Shown: piece by piece, positions 7,180 through 15,262 of the stretch
Position numbering within the stretch: the first letter of the stretch is position 1
Layout of the letters: the number at the start of each line of letters is the position of its first letter
Assembly: GCA_002336475.1 (NCBI GenBank)
Contig: DDCX01000103.1
Span: 1 to 22,800, forward strand
Reading direction: 5' to 3'
From: Flavobacteriales bacterium UBA1995
GTDB lineage: Bacteria > Bacteroidota > Bacteroidia > Flavobacteriales_D > Sanyastnellaceae
Length of the DNA: 22,800 nucleotides
The notes under the pieces: generated by a model
The model's database searches: none
What the model was told of the DNA's origin: nothing
Seen by the model: only the letters and a program-made list of their open reading frames with translations
Translations under genes and position numbers: made by a program

Positions 7180-9274
7180 AACGCAACACCAAGAGGCGCT
7201 GAACCGTGTGCCGGTTTCCAGAGGTCAACCCAATAAAGTGAACCCCTGGGGCCAAACCGTTGAGCGTGACCCGGCGACCGCCATTTCCGAGCAGCTTCTC
7301 CTGATAGACCAGCCTTCCGGTCGCGTCACGAACATCCAATTCGGCGTCGCTTCCTGGCCAGAAAGCCGCCACGGTGGCCTGGCCTTCGCTGGGATTCGGA
7401 AAGACGTCAAGGGAAAGGTCATTTGGAGCCATGTCATCTACAAACGACTGCACATTGCCCAGTGAATCCACACCGTAAACATTGATGTCGTCCAAGAAAA
7501 CATTGTTCCCGCCCTTGGATTCAAACTCGAAGCGCACCCTCAAATTGGGCACCATATAAATGTCATTGGTGACTTCTTCAATGTGCCCTGTCCATTCGTC
7601 TGTACCCGATGGATAGAAATTTCCGCCGTGGTCTTCGGCTGTAGGCAGGTCGATGATGCCGCGGTGAAATTGGCGGGTATTCCAAGTGTCCCCGCAATCC
7701 TTGCTGACCTGCAGCTTGAGCCTGTCGTCCGTCTCACCCGTTGTGCGGTGGCTGTATGCATACTTGTAGGAGATGAAGAGGCTCGCCATACCAGCGGCAT
7801 CATAGGTGGTAGATGTGACGCGGGTGATCTCTCCTCCTTCGTTTTGGCGGTTGCGCACGTACAATGACCGCGCACCAGAGTAGCCCGTGGTCTCTCGAAT
7901 CTGCCATGCCTGTCCATCCAGCGTCTGCACCTCCCATTGGCCTTCGCTCCATGGGCCTGTTGCAGATTCGAAGCCCTCAACCAGAGGAGAAGGCAGCATT
8001 CCATCATCCAAAACCCGGATGACAACAGGGTCTTGAGAAGTCACCGACCCGGACTCATTTGAGACCGTCAAATACACTTCAAATTCTCCTGCTTCTGAAA
8101 AAACACGCGAAGGGTTTTGCTCCAACTCCGAGGTGCCCTCAAGGGTGGTGCCATCTCCGAAGTCCCAAGACCAGCCTGTGATGCCAAAGAAGCTGGCGTC
8201 AACAAACTGCACAGGGTTCCCCAAACACACCACATTTCGGTCCACGGTAAATTCTGCCCGGCAGAGCAGCTCCTCTTCTAGTACTCCCGTATTCTCAATG
8301 TTCTGAGGCGTCCACAATTCATCGCGGTCCGCGGTGCTGTTGTTGAGTGCTGCCCGCATTCTCGCGCGCTGTCCCAAGGTGTACATCCTGCTGCAGTAGC
8401 TGTACTCCATGTAATTCTGTACGTTGTCCAACGATCCACAGGTCGTGCGCTCTGGGTCGCAAAAACCGACGGGACTGCCCAAGCAAAGCGGGGTGTCCTC
8501 CACGCCGTCATCCACCTCACAGTTGTCCTCTTCGTTGGGATTGTTGGAGCTTCCCCAAGTATGAGGGAGGTTGAGCCAATGTCCACATTCGTGGGTCAAT
8601 GTGCGGCTCCGGTAAGCATTGCTGGTGCCAATGCTGCCCACATAATCGTGCTTCAATACGATGCCATCGGTATTGGCTCCCCAATCTGAAGGGTAGTTGG
8701 TGTAACCGGCTGCCCCTGCAGCACTGGCTGCCACGTAGACATTCATATAGCTTTCTCTTGGCCAATGGATGAGTTGTTTCATCTCATTGTTGCCCTCATA
8801 AGTCAGCGGGTCTTGCAGCCTGTTGATTCCTGAATGGCAATTGCCTAGGGGGTCCCGTTTGGCCAACCTGAACTCGACATCAATGTCCGCGGCGATGTCC
8901 ACAAAACCCGCGACAATCTGTCCCGTGTCAGCGTTGAGCTTCCGAAAATCCGCATTCAGGATTTCCATGGCATCGAAAATCTGCGCATCGCTGATGTTCT
9001 CTTCACCGTTGTCATGGATCACATGAAACACCACTGGGATGATGTAGAGTTCGCTGTCCTGAGCGCCCCTCTCTAGCAAGGCTTGCGCCGAAGCCCGCGC
9101 GGATTGTTCGTCTGCCTCACGCTCTGCTGCGGCACCTGGATGGGCCGCATCAAAATCAGCCTGAGCACCCGGTTGACCGCAGGGAAGTGGCTCTTGGGCG
9201 TTTACAATCAAACCCACCAAAGTGAGCATCATCAAAGCCGCGAGTGGCTTAACAGCGGAAAAGAAGTTCATCAT
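7178..9274 (-). CDS. Secreted M43-family zinc metalloprotease with PKD and type IX sorting domain
   Basis: The 698-residue protein has a signal peptide (1-26, cut near VNA-Q) and a pappalysin/cytophagalysin-type (M43) catalytic domain at about 70-325. The zinc motif is HECGHWLNLPH (228-238: H228, H232, H238, catalytic E229), with a Met-turn at NYMEYSYC (M289). Several cysteines (252, 264, 272, 279, 294) suggest disulfides. A PKD domain follows (about 345-421, with WDFGDG), then a jelly-roll/MAM-like region (430-602, including FLDDINVYG). The last ~80 residues (LSLDVFPNPSEGQATV to the end) have the pattern of a type IX secretion C-terminal sorting signal. It should therefore be exported and attached to or released from the cell surface. 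The frame extends upstream to 9523, but that part lacks a signal and overlaps the rhodanese gene, so I chose the first ATG of the pair at 9274/9271. Likely role: extracellular protein breakdown; substrate unknown. Confidence 0.93.
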   Translation of the reverse strand: MMNFFSAVKPLAALMMLTLVGLIVNAQEPLPCGQPGAQADFDAAHPGAAAEREADEQSARASAQALLERGAQDSELYIIPVVFHVIHDNGEENISDAQIFDAMEILNADFRKLNADTGQIVAGFVDIAADIDVEFRLAKRDPLGNCHSGINRLQDPLTYEGNNEMKQLIHWPRESYMNVYVAASAAGAAGYTNYPSDWGANTDGIVLKHDYVGSIGTSNAYRSRTLTHECGHWLNLPHTWGSSNNPNEEDNCEVDDGVEDTPLCLGSPVGFCDPERTTCGSLDNVQNYMEYSYCSRMYTLGQRARMRAALNNSTADRDELWTPQNIENTGVLEEELLCRAEFTVDRNVVCLGNPVQFVDASFFGITGWSWDFGDGTTLEGTSELEQNPSRVFSEAGEFEVYLTVSNESGSVTSQDPVVIRVLDDGMLPSPLVEGFESATGPWSEGQWEVQTLDGQAWQIRETTGYSGARSLYVRNRQNEGGEITRVTSTTYDAAGMASLFISYKYAYSHRTTGETDDRLKLQVSKDCGDTWNTRQFHRGIIDLPTAEDHGGNFYPSGTDEWTGHIEEVTNDIYMVPNLRVRFEFESKGGNNVFLDDINVYGVDSLGNVQSFVDDMAPNDLSLDVFPNPSEGQATVAAFWPGSDAELDVRDATGRLVYQEKLLGNGGRRVTLNGLAPGVHFIGLTSGNRHTVQRLLVLR

Positions 9275-9301
9275 GTGCTTGCAGGCTTCACAAGTTAAGT
9301 C

Positions 9302-9309
9302 CAAGAATA
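9302..9309 (-). promoter_or_regulatory. Candidate -7 element for protease gene
   Basis: On the - strand, TATTCTTG differs by one base from the Bacteroidota -7 consensus TAnnTTTG and would place the transcript start about 20 bases before the ATG at 9274. No good -33 TTG is seen at the right distance. Confidence 0.25.
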
Positions 9310-9369
9310 GTCCGCTGGGGCAGAACTTTCCGCTGCACGACGATTCCGGGGAATAAACGCACAAGACGT

Positions 9370-9377
9370 TAGTTTTG
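9370..9377 (+). promoter_or_regulatory. TAnnTTTG match just before rhodanese gene
   Basis: TAGTTTTG is an exact match to the Bacteroidota -7 consensus, but it ends only 4 bases before the ATG at 9382. If used, the mRNA would be nearly leaderless. There is no TTG at the usual -33 distance, so chance is possible. Confidence 0.25.
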
Positions 9378-9381
9378 GCGC

Positions 9382-9876
9382 ATGGCCCAGTTTCGTCCCG
9401 TAGTTTCTCTCCATTGCACCTTTTTGGCGGCCATCTTGGCCTTGATTTCCATCGAAGGTGCTGGCTGCTCATCTGCCAACAGCCCAACAGACCCCCCCAG
9501 TTCTGTGGTGGACCAAGGCGCAAAAGTGGCCCGCGACATCAGCGATACTGAACTCATCGAACTGATCGCCCAGCGCAACGACCTGCTGCTCATTGATGTA
9601 CGTACCGATAAAGAATGGGACGCTGGCCATATTGAAGGAGCCTGCTTCTTGGACTTTCTCGAAGACGACTTCAAGCCGCGTGCAGAAGCCCTGCCCACAA
9701 ACCGACCCATCGCTGTGTATTGTGCCGCGGGTGGTCGGAGTGAAGACGCCATGAAACTGCTTCAAAAAGCCGGGTTCGGAGAAATCTACAATCTGCGCAA
9801 TGGCTTTTACGGCTGGGAAGATGCCGGTCGGCCTGTGTCCAATGAAGCTCCCCTGCCCTTGCCCACAAAAGAGTGA
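9382..9876 (+). CDS. Rhodanese-domain lipoprotein
   Basis: The 164-residue protein has a lipoprotein-type signal ending at C29 (GAGC) followed by one rhodanese domain (about 50-155). The domain shows LLLIDVRTDKEWDAGHIEGA (68-87) and the active-site loop YCAAGGRS with the persulfide-carrying C114, then GFYGWEDAGRP, typical of single-domain sulfurtransferases. Such proteins move sulfane sulfur to thiol or cyanide acceptors; the natural acceptor here is unknown. Periplasmic placement is inferred from the signal. It is transcribed alone, divergent from the protease gene (107-base gap) and convergent with gldH. A hairpin with T-run follows the stop codon. The ATG at 9382 is chosen because it gives a complete signal sequence. 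Confidence 0.9.
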   Translation: MAQFRPVVSLHCTFLAAILALISIEGAGCSSANSPTDPPSSVVDQGAKVARDISDTELIELIAQRNDLLLIDVRTDKEWDAGHIEGACFLDFLEDDFKPRAEALPTNRPIAVYCAAGGRSEDAMKLLQKAGFGEIYNLRNGFYGWEDAGRPVSNEAPLPLPTKE

Positions 9877-9877
9877 G

Positions 9878-9893
9878 GCGCACAGCGCTTTTT
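9878..9893 (+). terminator. Rho-independent terminator of rhodanese gene
   Basis: GCGC (9878-9881), loop ACA and GCGC (9885-9888) form a short GC-rich hairpin, extended by a G-T and an A-T pair, immediately followed by five T bases. It sits right after the rhodanese stop and overlaps the gldH stop codon. On the - strand it lacks a T-run. Confidence 0.55.
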
Positions 9894-10368
9894 AAGGCTG
9901 CGAACGGTCGAACATGGCGAATCTGATGTCGCTGAGCCCCGGCAATGGATCGCGCCGCATGGCGTGAACAATGTCTAACGTGTAACGGCCTTCCAAAGGG
10001 AAAGCCACGCCTTTTTTGTAGCCGATCCGGTGGTCTACCCATTCGCGCCCCGTTCCATACCATTGGCCATCTGGCCCAGCCAAGGGGCACGACAGCGTAT
10101 CCGTTAGAGTGCGCCCATTGGGATAGGTCAAGCGAACGAACAAATAGAGGTTCGAGAAGGGATATTCCTGATTGTGCCGCAGACCGATTTGCAGGTCGTG
10201 TCGGTGTTCTGGTTCCTTGACTTCGAATGTCAATTGCAGGGTGTCTTGAGAAGACCAACCTGCAGGATCAACCAAAGCAGCATCGGATGCCACGGGCCCC
10301 GGACCACATCCGGACCACACCAACATTGCGGTAAACACACCAGCGACAGTGTTCAGAACCTTGTTCAT
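9892..10368 (-). CDS. gldH: GldH, gliding motility / type IX secretion lipoprotein
   Basis: The 158-residue lipoprotein has a signal peptide with lipobox WSGC (C21). The core matches the GldH family: NQEYPFSNLYLFVRLTYPNG, then DTLSCPLAGPDGQWYGTG, then YKKGVAFPLEGRYTLDIVHA, and MRRDPLPGLSDIRFAMF. GldH is needed for gliding motility in Flavobacterium and belongs to the gene set linked to type IX secretion; its exact biochemical role is not settled. Its start overlaps the ricT stop (bases 10365-10368), so the two are probably translated together. The holB-ricT-gldH order is one I recall as common in the phylum. It fits with the protease at 7178-9274, which carries a type IX-like sorting signal. 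Confidence 0.9.
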   Translation of the reverse strand: MNKVLNTVAGVFTAMLVWSGCGPGPVASDAALVDPAGWSSQDTLQLTFEVKEPEHRHDLQIGLRHNQEYPFSNLYLFVRLTYPNGRTLTDTLSCPLAGPDGQWYGTGREWVDHRIGYKKGVAFPLEGRYTLDIVHAMRRDPLPGLSDIRFAMFDRSQP

Positions 10369-11615
10369 GTCTTTGGTGCAGAGCCTCGGCCCTTGCGGCG
10401 CTTGCTGCGGCGCTTGTCCCCTCCGTTTTGATTGGATTGTGGCTTTCCGTCTGATGCTGCCCGAGGTTGGCCATTGCCTTTCTTGCCGCGCCCCCGACCG
10501 CTTTTTCTCCTTTGGCCGCCTTTGTTATCAAAGCGGTTCAGATCGTCTTGGCCAACGACATCCCCGTAAAGCGCATCTTCTGGTGCGGCTTCCTCAAGGA
10601 TGGCGAACTTTTGAAGGTCGTCTGGCTTTTCGCCCCGGGCATTCATTTCCATAATGTTCCGAACGTCCTCCAACCCGATGGGCACAGGAGAAGCCCCTGG
10701 TTCGTCGAAATACTGGAACCACATTTGGTCTCCGAAAATGTCGGTCTTGAAGTGGCCTGCCTTGCCCTTTCTGGTCATCAATTTTGTACTGGGAGGAGGG
10801 AATTTCGCCACCGCCTCTTTGTACTGATCCAGCTCAAAATTCAAACAGCACTTCAGTTTGCCGCATTGGCCGGCTAGCTTTTGTGGGTTGAGCGACAGTT
10901 GCTGATAACGGGCGGCTCCTGTGGAGACGCTGCGGAAGTCTGTCAGCCAAGTCGAACAGCACAACTCCCTTCCGCAAACCCCTATGCCCCCTAGTCTTGC
11001 CGACTCTTGCCTGGCGCCAATTTGACGCATCTCGATGCGGACATTAAAGGCAGAAGCCAGTGCGCGCAACAATTCTCTGAAATCGACGCGCTGCTCAGCA
11101 GTGTAGTAAAAGGTGCATTTGGTCCCATCCCCCTGAAACTCTACGTCCCCGAGCTTCATGTCCAACTTGTGTTCGGCAACGATGAGCCTGGCTTTGGAAA
11201 GGGTGTCATCCTCGCGGTTGCGGGCAGCCTGCCAAACTGTGATGTCGTTCATGTCCGCCTTGCGGACCACCTTTCGGATTTCGTGGGTGTCTTTGACGCG
11301 TTTGGCTTTCATCTGGGCGCGCACAAGTTCACCGGTCAGAGAAACTATGCCCATGTCTTCGCCGGGAACGGCATCGACAACAGCCACATCCCCTGTCTGC
11401 ACTCTGCGGCCTTGGCCAATGCGATAAAAGCCCTTGCGGTTGCGCTTGAACCGCACCTCTACAATGTCAAATGCGCGTTGCCCTTCGGGAATAGGGACAC
11501 CCTCGAGCCAATCGAATACGGTCATCACATCGCAGCCGCAATTGCCGCAATTGCCGTTGGATCGGCAGCCCATTGGCTTGCCGTCCGGTCCCTTCTTGCA
11601 TGAGGCACATCCCAT
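10365..11615 (-). CDS. ricT: RicT/YaaT-type PSP1-domain protein
   Basis: The 416-residue cytoplasmic protein contains a PSP1 domain (about 45-265). In Bacillus, RicT (YaaT) is part of the RicA-RicF-RicT complex that carries iron-sulfur clusters and affects RNase Y-dependent mRNA processing; in other phyla its role is less clear. Typical features seen are a Cys-rich N-terminus (C3, C6, C17, C23, C26, C28), the pair GVCGRELCC (212-220) and GQCGKLKCCLNFE (249-261). A strongly basic, Gly/Arg/Lys-rich tail (365-416) looks disordered and may bind RNA. The start at 11615 is supported by the conserved MGCASCKKG opening and TVFDWL (32-37). It lies downstream of a probable terminator that separates it from holB and overlaps gldH by 4 bases. 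Confidence 0.92.
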   Translation of the reverse strand: MGCASCKKGPDGKPMGCRSNGNCGNCGCDVMTVFDWLEGVPIPEGQRAFDIVEVRFKRNRKGFYRIGQGRRVQTGDVAVVDAVPGEDMGIVSLTGELVRAQMKAKRVKDTHEIRKVVRKADMNDITVWQAARNREDDTLSKARLIVAEHKLDMKLGDVEFQGDGTKCTFYYTAEQRVDFRELLRALASAFNVRIEMRQIGARQESARLGGIGVCGRELCCSTWLTDFRSVSTGAARYQQLSLNPQKLAGQCGKLKCCLNFELDQYKEAVAKFPPPSTKLMTRKGKAGHFKTDIFGDQMWFQYFDEPGASPVPIGLEDVRNIMEMNARGEKPDDLQKFAILEEAAPEDALYGDVVGQDDLNRFDNKGGQRRKSGRGRGKKGNGQPRAASDGKPQSNQNGGDKRRSKRRKGRGSAPKT

Positions 11616-11632
11616 CTTCTCTCTCGGTCATC

Positions 11633-11654
11633 AAAACCCGAAACCAGTTTCGGG
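11633..11654 (-). terminator. Intrinsic terminator between holB and ricT
   Basis: CCCGAAA (11637-11643) and TTTCGGG (11648-11654) form a perfect 7-bp stem around a 4-base loop. On the - strand it is followed by TTTT (11636-11633). It lies 33 bases after the holB stop and 18 bases before the ricT start codon, so it should end the upstream unit. It could also act as a leader attenuator of ricT-gldH. No clear ricT promoter is visible in the 72-base gap. Confidence 0.6.
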
Positions 11655-11687
11655 CCTGTTCCGAAGATAACGCGCGACGGCGAGCGT

Positions 11688-12821
11688 CTATCGTGGCCGA
11701 TGGAGAAGTTCCATCATGCGCATGCTCAAATCCAGAAAAACAGTTCTGCCGTAAACATTGCCCGAAACATCGCGCAGCGCTTTTTCCAAATCGGCCTGCA
11801 TGTCCACCACATTACCGTGGTGGATATAGGCGGCAAATTTTTCAGCGAAACCCCGCTCAGAACCGCGAAGACGCACAGCCGAAGCTGCTCCATAATTGCC
11901 CACAATGCACTGCCGAACCATGTGCAAGGCATAGAGGAGAAATTGTTTCTGGCTCTCCCTTCCAAGGTCGTGGAAAGCGTCGGCCAAACCAGCGGCTTTG
12001 CGTCCATCTCGGGCAAAGGCTGTGCGCATCCAATCCACGTACATCGCAAACTCCCCTGCGGCATCTTCCCGCACCAACCTTCGCGCTTTGGCAAGGTCTC
12101 CTTCACACAAACCGATGGCGTCCGTAACCTGCTGCCCTGAGGCGCCCAGTCCATTCAACCAACGGCCTACTTCTCCATCACCAACCGGTGGGATGGGCAC
12201 AATTTGGGTGCGGCTCAAGATCGTGGCCAGGATGTTCTCGGTGTTGTCGGCCAAGAGGATGAAGACGGTTTTGGCAGGCGGCTCCTCGATGACCTTAAGC
12301 AGTTTGTTGGCCGTGTCCGTGCGCATCCATTGCGCGCCCCAGATGACCTGTACTTTCCATCCTCCAGCATGCGCTGTGAGGGAAAGTCGGCGCAAGATGT
12401 CGGAAGCTTCGTGGACCGAAATGAACGGCTGCTTGTTTCCAAGGGACATCCGGTCACGCAGGTCCACCATGTCAAAATGGGGGCCCTCTTCCATCAACAG
12501 GGTGCGCCATGTGCCCAGCTGATCGGCACTCAAGGCTTTGTCTTTGCCTGGTGGTTTTACGACCGGGAAAGTGAAGTGAAGATCCGGGTGCTGCAACTGA
12601 TTGTGCTGCTGGCAAGAAGGGCAGCTTCCACAAGGCCGCTCTGGCCCCTTTGAGGTGCAATGGAGCCTCCGAGCAAGGGCCAAAGCCAAGGCCAAGCCTC
12701 CCCGACCCGCGGGACCAGTGAACAACATGGCATGGGCCAACGTTCCCCGGTCAGCCCGTTCCGCCAATCGAGCGGCCAGGGCTTCCTGGCCTATGGGCTC
12801 GCGGATCAATTGCACTTCCAT
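11688..12821 (-). CDS. holB: DNA polymerase III delta' subunit
   Basis: The 377-residue protein is the delta' clamp-loader subunit, part of the complex that opens and loads the sliding clamp at replication forks. The opening IGQEALAARL and HAMLFTGPAGRGGLALAL (30-47) match the family. The P-loop is degenerate (GRGG, no Lys), as expected for a delta' that does not hydrolyse ATP. A four-Cys zinc module is present (C55, C64, C67, C70). Further signatures are WGAQWMRTDTANKLLKVIEE (161-180) with PPAKTVFILLADN, and the SRT motif (203-205) equivalent to the conserved SRC. The frame extends upstream to 12908, but homology begins at the ATG at 12821, 19 bases after the TonB-receptor stop. The gene is probably co-transcribed with that receptor and recO and ends at the hairpin downstream. 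Confidence 0.92.
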   Translation of the reverse strand: MEVQLIREPIGQEALAARLAERADRGTLAHAMLFTGPAGRGGLALALALARRLHCTSKGPERPCGSCPSCQQHNQLQHPDLHFTFPVVKPPGKDKALSADQLGTWRTLLMEEGPHFDMVDLRDRMSLGNKQPFISVHEASDILRRLSLTAHAGGWKVQVIWGAQWMRTDTANKLLKVIEEPPAKTVFILLADNTENILATILSRTQIVPIPPVGDGEVGRWLNGLGASGQQVTDAIGLCEGDLAKARRLVREDAAGEFAMYVDWMRTAFARDGRKAAGLADAFHDLGRESQKQFLLYALHMVRQCIVGNYGAASAVRLRGSERGFAEKFAAYIHHGNVVDMQADLEKALRDVSGNVYGRTVFLDLSMRMMELLHRPR

Positions 12822-12840
12822 AACCCGAAGATAGCGGGGT

Positions 12841-15231
12841 TCAGCTCGACGGCGACCAGCGGATACCCAGGCGCACGTCACGCCCCGGAGCACTGATGCC
12901 CGAAGCAAAAACCTTGTAGTGTCGGTCGAGGATGTTGTGCACGCCTGCGGAAACCGTGGTGCGTTCGGTCAAGCGGCCTTCGAGATCCACGCCCAAGGTC
13001 CACCATGCGGGATTGCCCTCGGGCAGGGTCTCTGCCGGATTGTCCGTTGCTCCTGGACCGTATCGTTCTATCGCTTTGCGTCCGCTCCACATCCAATGTG
13101 CCTCTGCCGACAACCACTCCCATGAACGGCGGCCTGAAAGGCGCCCGAATGAAGGCGGAATGTGTGCCAAAGGCCCGCCGTCTTGCATATCTACCCCCCT
13201 TGTGAAATTGGCTGTGGCCTTTAAACGCCAGCCCGATTCCGGCCAGAAATACAAGCGCCATTGCGAACCACTGATGGCCGCCCGGCCAATGTTGGCATTG
13301 ACCTGAATCAAACCGGTATCTCCCTCGACTACGATGGTCTCAAATGCCATGCCATTGGCGTCAAAAAGCACCGTGTCAACCGGCACAATCGCGTCCATCA
13401 ATCGCGTGTAAAAGCCCGAAACATCAGCCTTGACTTGTCCGTTTCTGCTCCTCCAAAACCCGCCCATTTCCAAACCGGCCAGCCGCTCTGGCTTGAGCTG
13501 ATCGGAAGGCACAATGGCGAACCCATCCTTCGCGCGGACCTTGCCCACATCGTCTACGTTGGGGTTGCGGAAAGCCGTCGAAAGGACAGCGTGTATTCCT
13601 GTTCGCTGACGGGGTGTCCAACGCAAGGTTCCGCTTCCCGTGAGGGCCCCCCGGTTATAGGAAACCTGTTGAAATGGCAATTCCAGACCGGGCTGGGCAT
13701 CAAACCTTGATTGCAGCCAGCCCCGGGTGTACCGCGCTGCAGCCTCCACTTTCCATCGGTTCCATCGGCGTTCAAGGCCAGTGTAAACAGCCAACGACCC
13801 CGTTTCTGAGCCCCCATTGGGGTACCGCGTCAATGCAGGAGTGCTCAACCTCAGTCCGTCCGCCCTGCGCTCCATCCAAGCCTCGGAATGGACGTCGTCC
13901 ATGCTCCAATATGCGCCCACTGCCGTCCGCCAATTCCTCAGCATTCGGTCTACATCCAACGAAAGGCTGCGCACGCCCACCCGCTCGCGTTGGACCTCCC
14001 GGTCCTGTGCACCAAACCTGGCTTTGAGTCGGGACTCCTCAATCTGCTGCCAAGCCGCAGTCAAAGAGACCTGGCCGAGGGGCCTCACCCTACCCGCGAA
14101 TTGAGCAGACACCAAGGTTCTCTTTTGCGGCCCATAGTCCCACTGTGCCCATTTCGGACCGCCATCGCTTGTCGCGTCATTGAGGCGGTCGAACCGTGGA
14201 ACATTTGAACTTGAACTGTGCTGAATGTTGAGCTCCACATACCGCTCTCGCTCACCAAACCGCACCTTTTGGAGAACGTCTGTCTGGTCAAATCCTGTGC
14301 CGGGCTGAACATCAAGGTCGGCGTTGGCTTCAGCGAAGTCGGTCACCTCAAGCCCATCAGTGGCGGTGCGAACCTGCCAAGGAATCCTCCCCCACCCTTC
14401 CGAGCCGTGGGGCCGCCACGCCCCCATACGCAGGTTGCCAAACCGCCGGTGGGTCACGCTGGTCAGCACCGCGAAACGCCCCCGTGTGACTTCGGCATCC
14501 GCGTGAATGGTTGGGCTCCTTGAAGCACCTGAAAAAGCCATTTGCCCGCGTGCCCGGGATCCAAATTCCCATCGCGGAGAGCGGCTTCGGTAATGGATCA
14601 CCCCTCCCAAAGCATCGCTGCCAAATTGGACCGAGCCCGCTCCGTGGTGCACCTCCGTCGACGCCAGAATAAATGGATCTACGGTCATGGCATTCTGCAG
14701 ATGCCCGCTCCTGTATATGGCGTTGTTCATCCGGACGCCATCGACCACGAGCAAAATGCGGTTGGCCTCGAAGCCCCTCAGTACCGGGGACCCGCCGCCT
14801 TGCTGGCTCTGTTGTACATGAACCTGTCCAGATTGCCACAGCAGGGTAGCGGCATTGGAAGGAACCTCACGCGCCACTTCACTGGCCGAGATTCGGCTCA
14901 CCGTTGCCGCTGAAGCCATCTCTCGGAATGGCCGGACGCTGGCGACCACCACCTCAGAAAGGTTCACCAGATCGGGGACAAGGTTGATCTCGACATCCAA
15001 TTGCAACTCGGGCATGGCCACCGATTGGGTGCTGAAGCCCATGCTCCTGACTTGCAAAGTATCGCCTTGGCGAATGAGGCTGTCCAACTGCAGTCTGCCC
15101 TCCATGTCCGTCATGCGGACTTCACCATTGTTGTTGCGGATGATCGCCGCAGGGACAGGTTGCCCAGATTCATCCCTAACCTCAATGACTTGGGCCATCA
15201 CTGGCGCAGTGACCCCCACAAAGAGGACCAT
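12841..15231 (-). CDS. TonB-dependent outer-membrane receptor
   Basis: The product (796 residues from this start) is a TonB-dependent receptor. It has an N-terminal carboxypeptidase-regulatory-like domain (about 15-100: VIEVRDESGQPVPAAII to LSEVVVAS), a plug (about 105-220: GGGSPVLRGFEANRILLVVD, VRMNNAIYRSGHLQNAM, SVQFGSDALGGVIHY), and a 22-strand-type barrel ending in GIRWSPSS. The plug resembles receptors for haem or metal chelates, but the ligand cannot be assigned; no SusD-like partner is adjacent. The start is uncertain. The ATG at 15231 falls inside the hydrophobic part of a good signal peptide (HKRPVLAGIALGMVLFVGV, cut after VMA-Q). Only ATGs within recO (15345 or further upstream) would include its basic n-region. 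It follows recO by 31 bases and precedes holB by 19 bases, an unusual place for a nutrient receptor. Confidence 0.9.
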   Translation of the reverse strand: MVLFVGVTAPVMAQVIEVRDESGQPVPAAIIRNNNGEVRMTDMEGRLQLDSLIRQGDTLQVRSMGFSTQSVAMPELQLDVEINLVPDLVNLSEVVVASVRPFREMASAATVSRISASEVAREVPSNAATLLWQSGQVHVQQSQQGGGSPVLRGFEANRILLVVDGVRMNNAIYRSGHLQNAMTVDPFILASTEVHHGAGSVQFGSDALGGVIHYRSRSPRWEFGSRARGQMAFSGASRSPTIHADAEVTRGRFAVLTSVTHRRFGNLRMGAWRPHGSEGWGRIPWQVRTATDGLEVTDFAEANADLDVQPGTGFDQTDVLQKVRFGERERYVELNIQHSSSSNVPRFDRLNDATSDGGPKWAQWDYGPQKRTLVSAQFAGRVRPLGQVSLTAAWQQIEESRLKARFGAQDREVQRERVGVRSLSLDVDRMLRNWRTAVGAYWSMDDVHSEAWMERRADGLRLSTPALTRYPNGGSETGSLAVYTGLERRWNRWKVEAAARYTRGWLQSRFDAQPGLELPFQQVSYNRGALTGSGTLRWTPRQRTGIHAVLSTAFRNPNVDDVGKVRAKDGFAIVPSDQLKPERLAGLEMGGFWRSRNGQVKADVSGFYTRLMDAIVPVDTVLFDANGMAFETIVVEGDTGLIQVNANIGRAAISGSQWRLYFWPESGWRLKATANFTRGVDMQDGGPLAHIPPSFGRLSGRRSWEWLSAEAHWMWSGRKAIERYGPGATDNPAETLPEGNPAWWTLGVDLEGRLTERTTVSAGVHNILDRHYKVFASGISAPGRDVRLGIRWSPSS

Positions 15232-15262
15232 GCCCAGCGCTATTCCAGCGAGAACCGGCCTT

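Noticed and set aside
9490..9497. C7 run in the rhodanese gene (and a similar run near 19697 in ispG)
   Set aside because: Shorter than the T9/G9 runs and expected by chance in Pro codons at this GC content.
9275..9523. N-terminal extension of the protease frame
   Set aside because: It overlaps the rhodanese coding region and would bury the signal peptide; the ATG at 9274 fits export.
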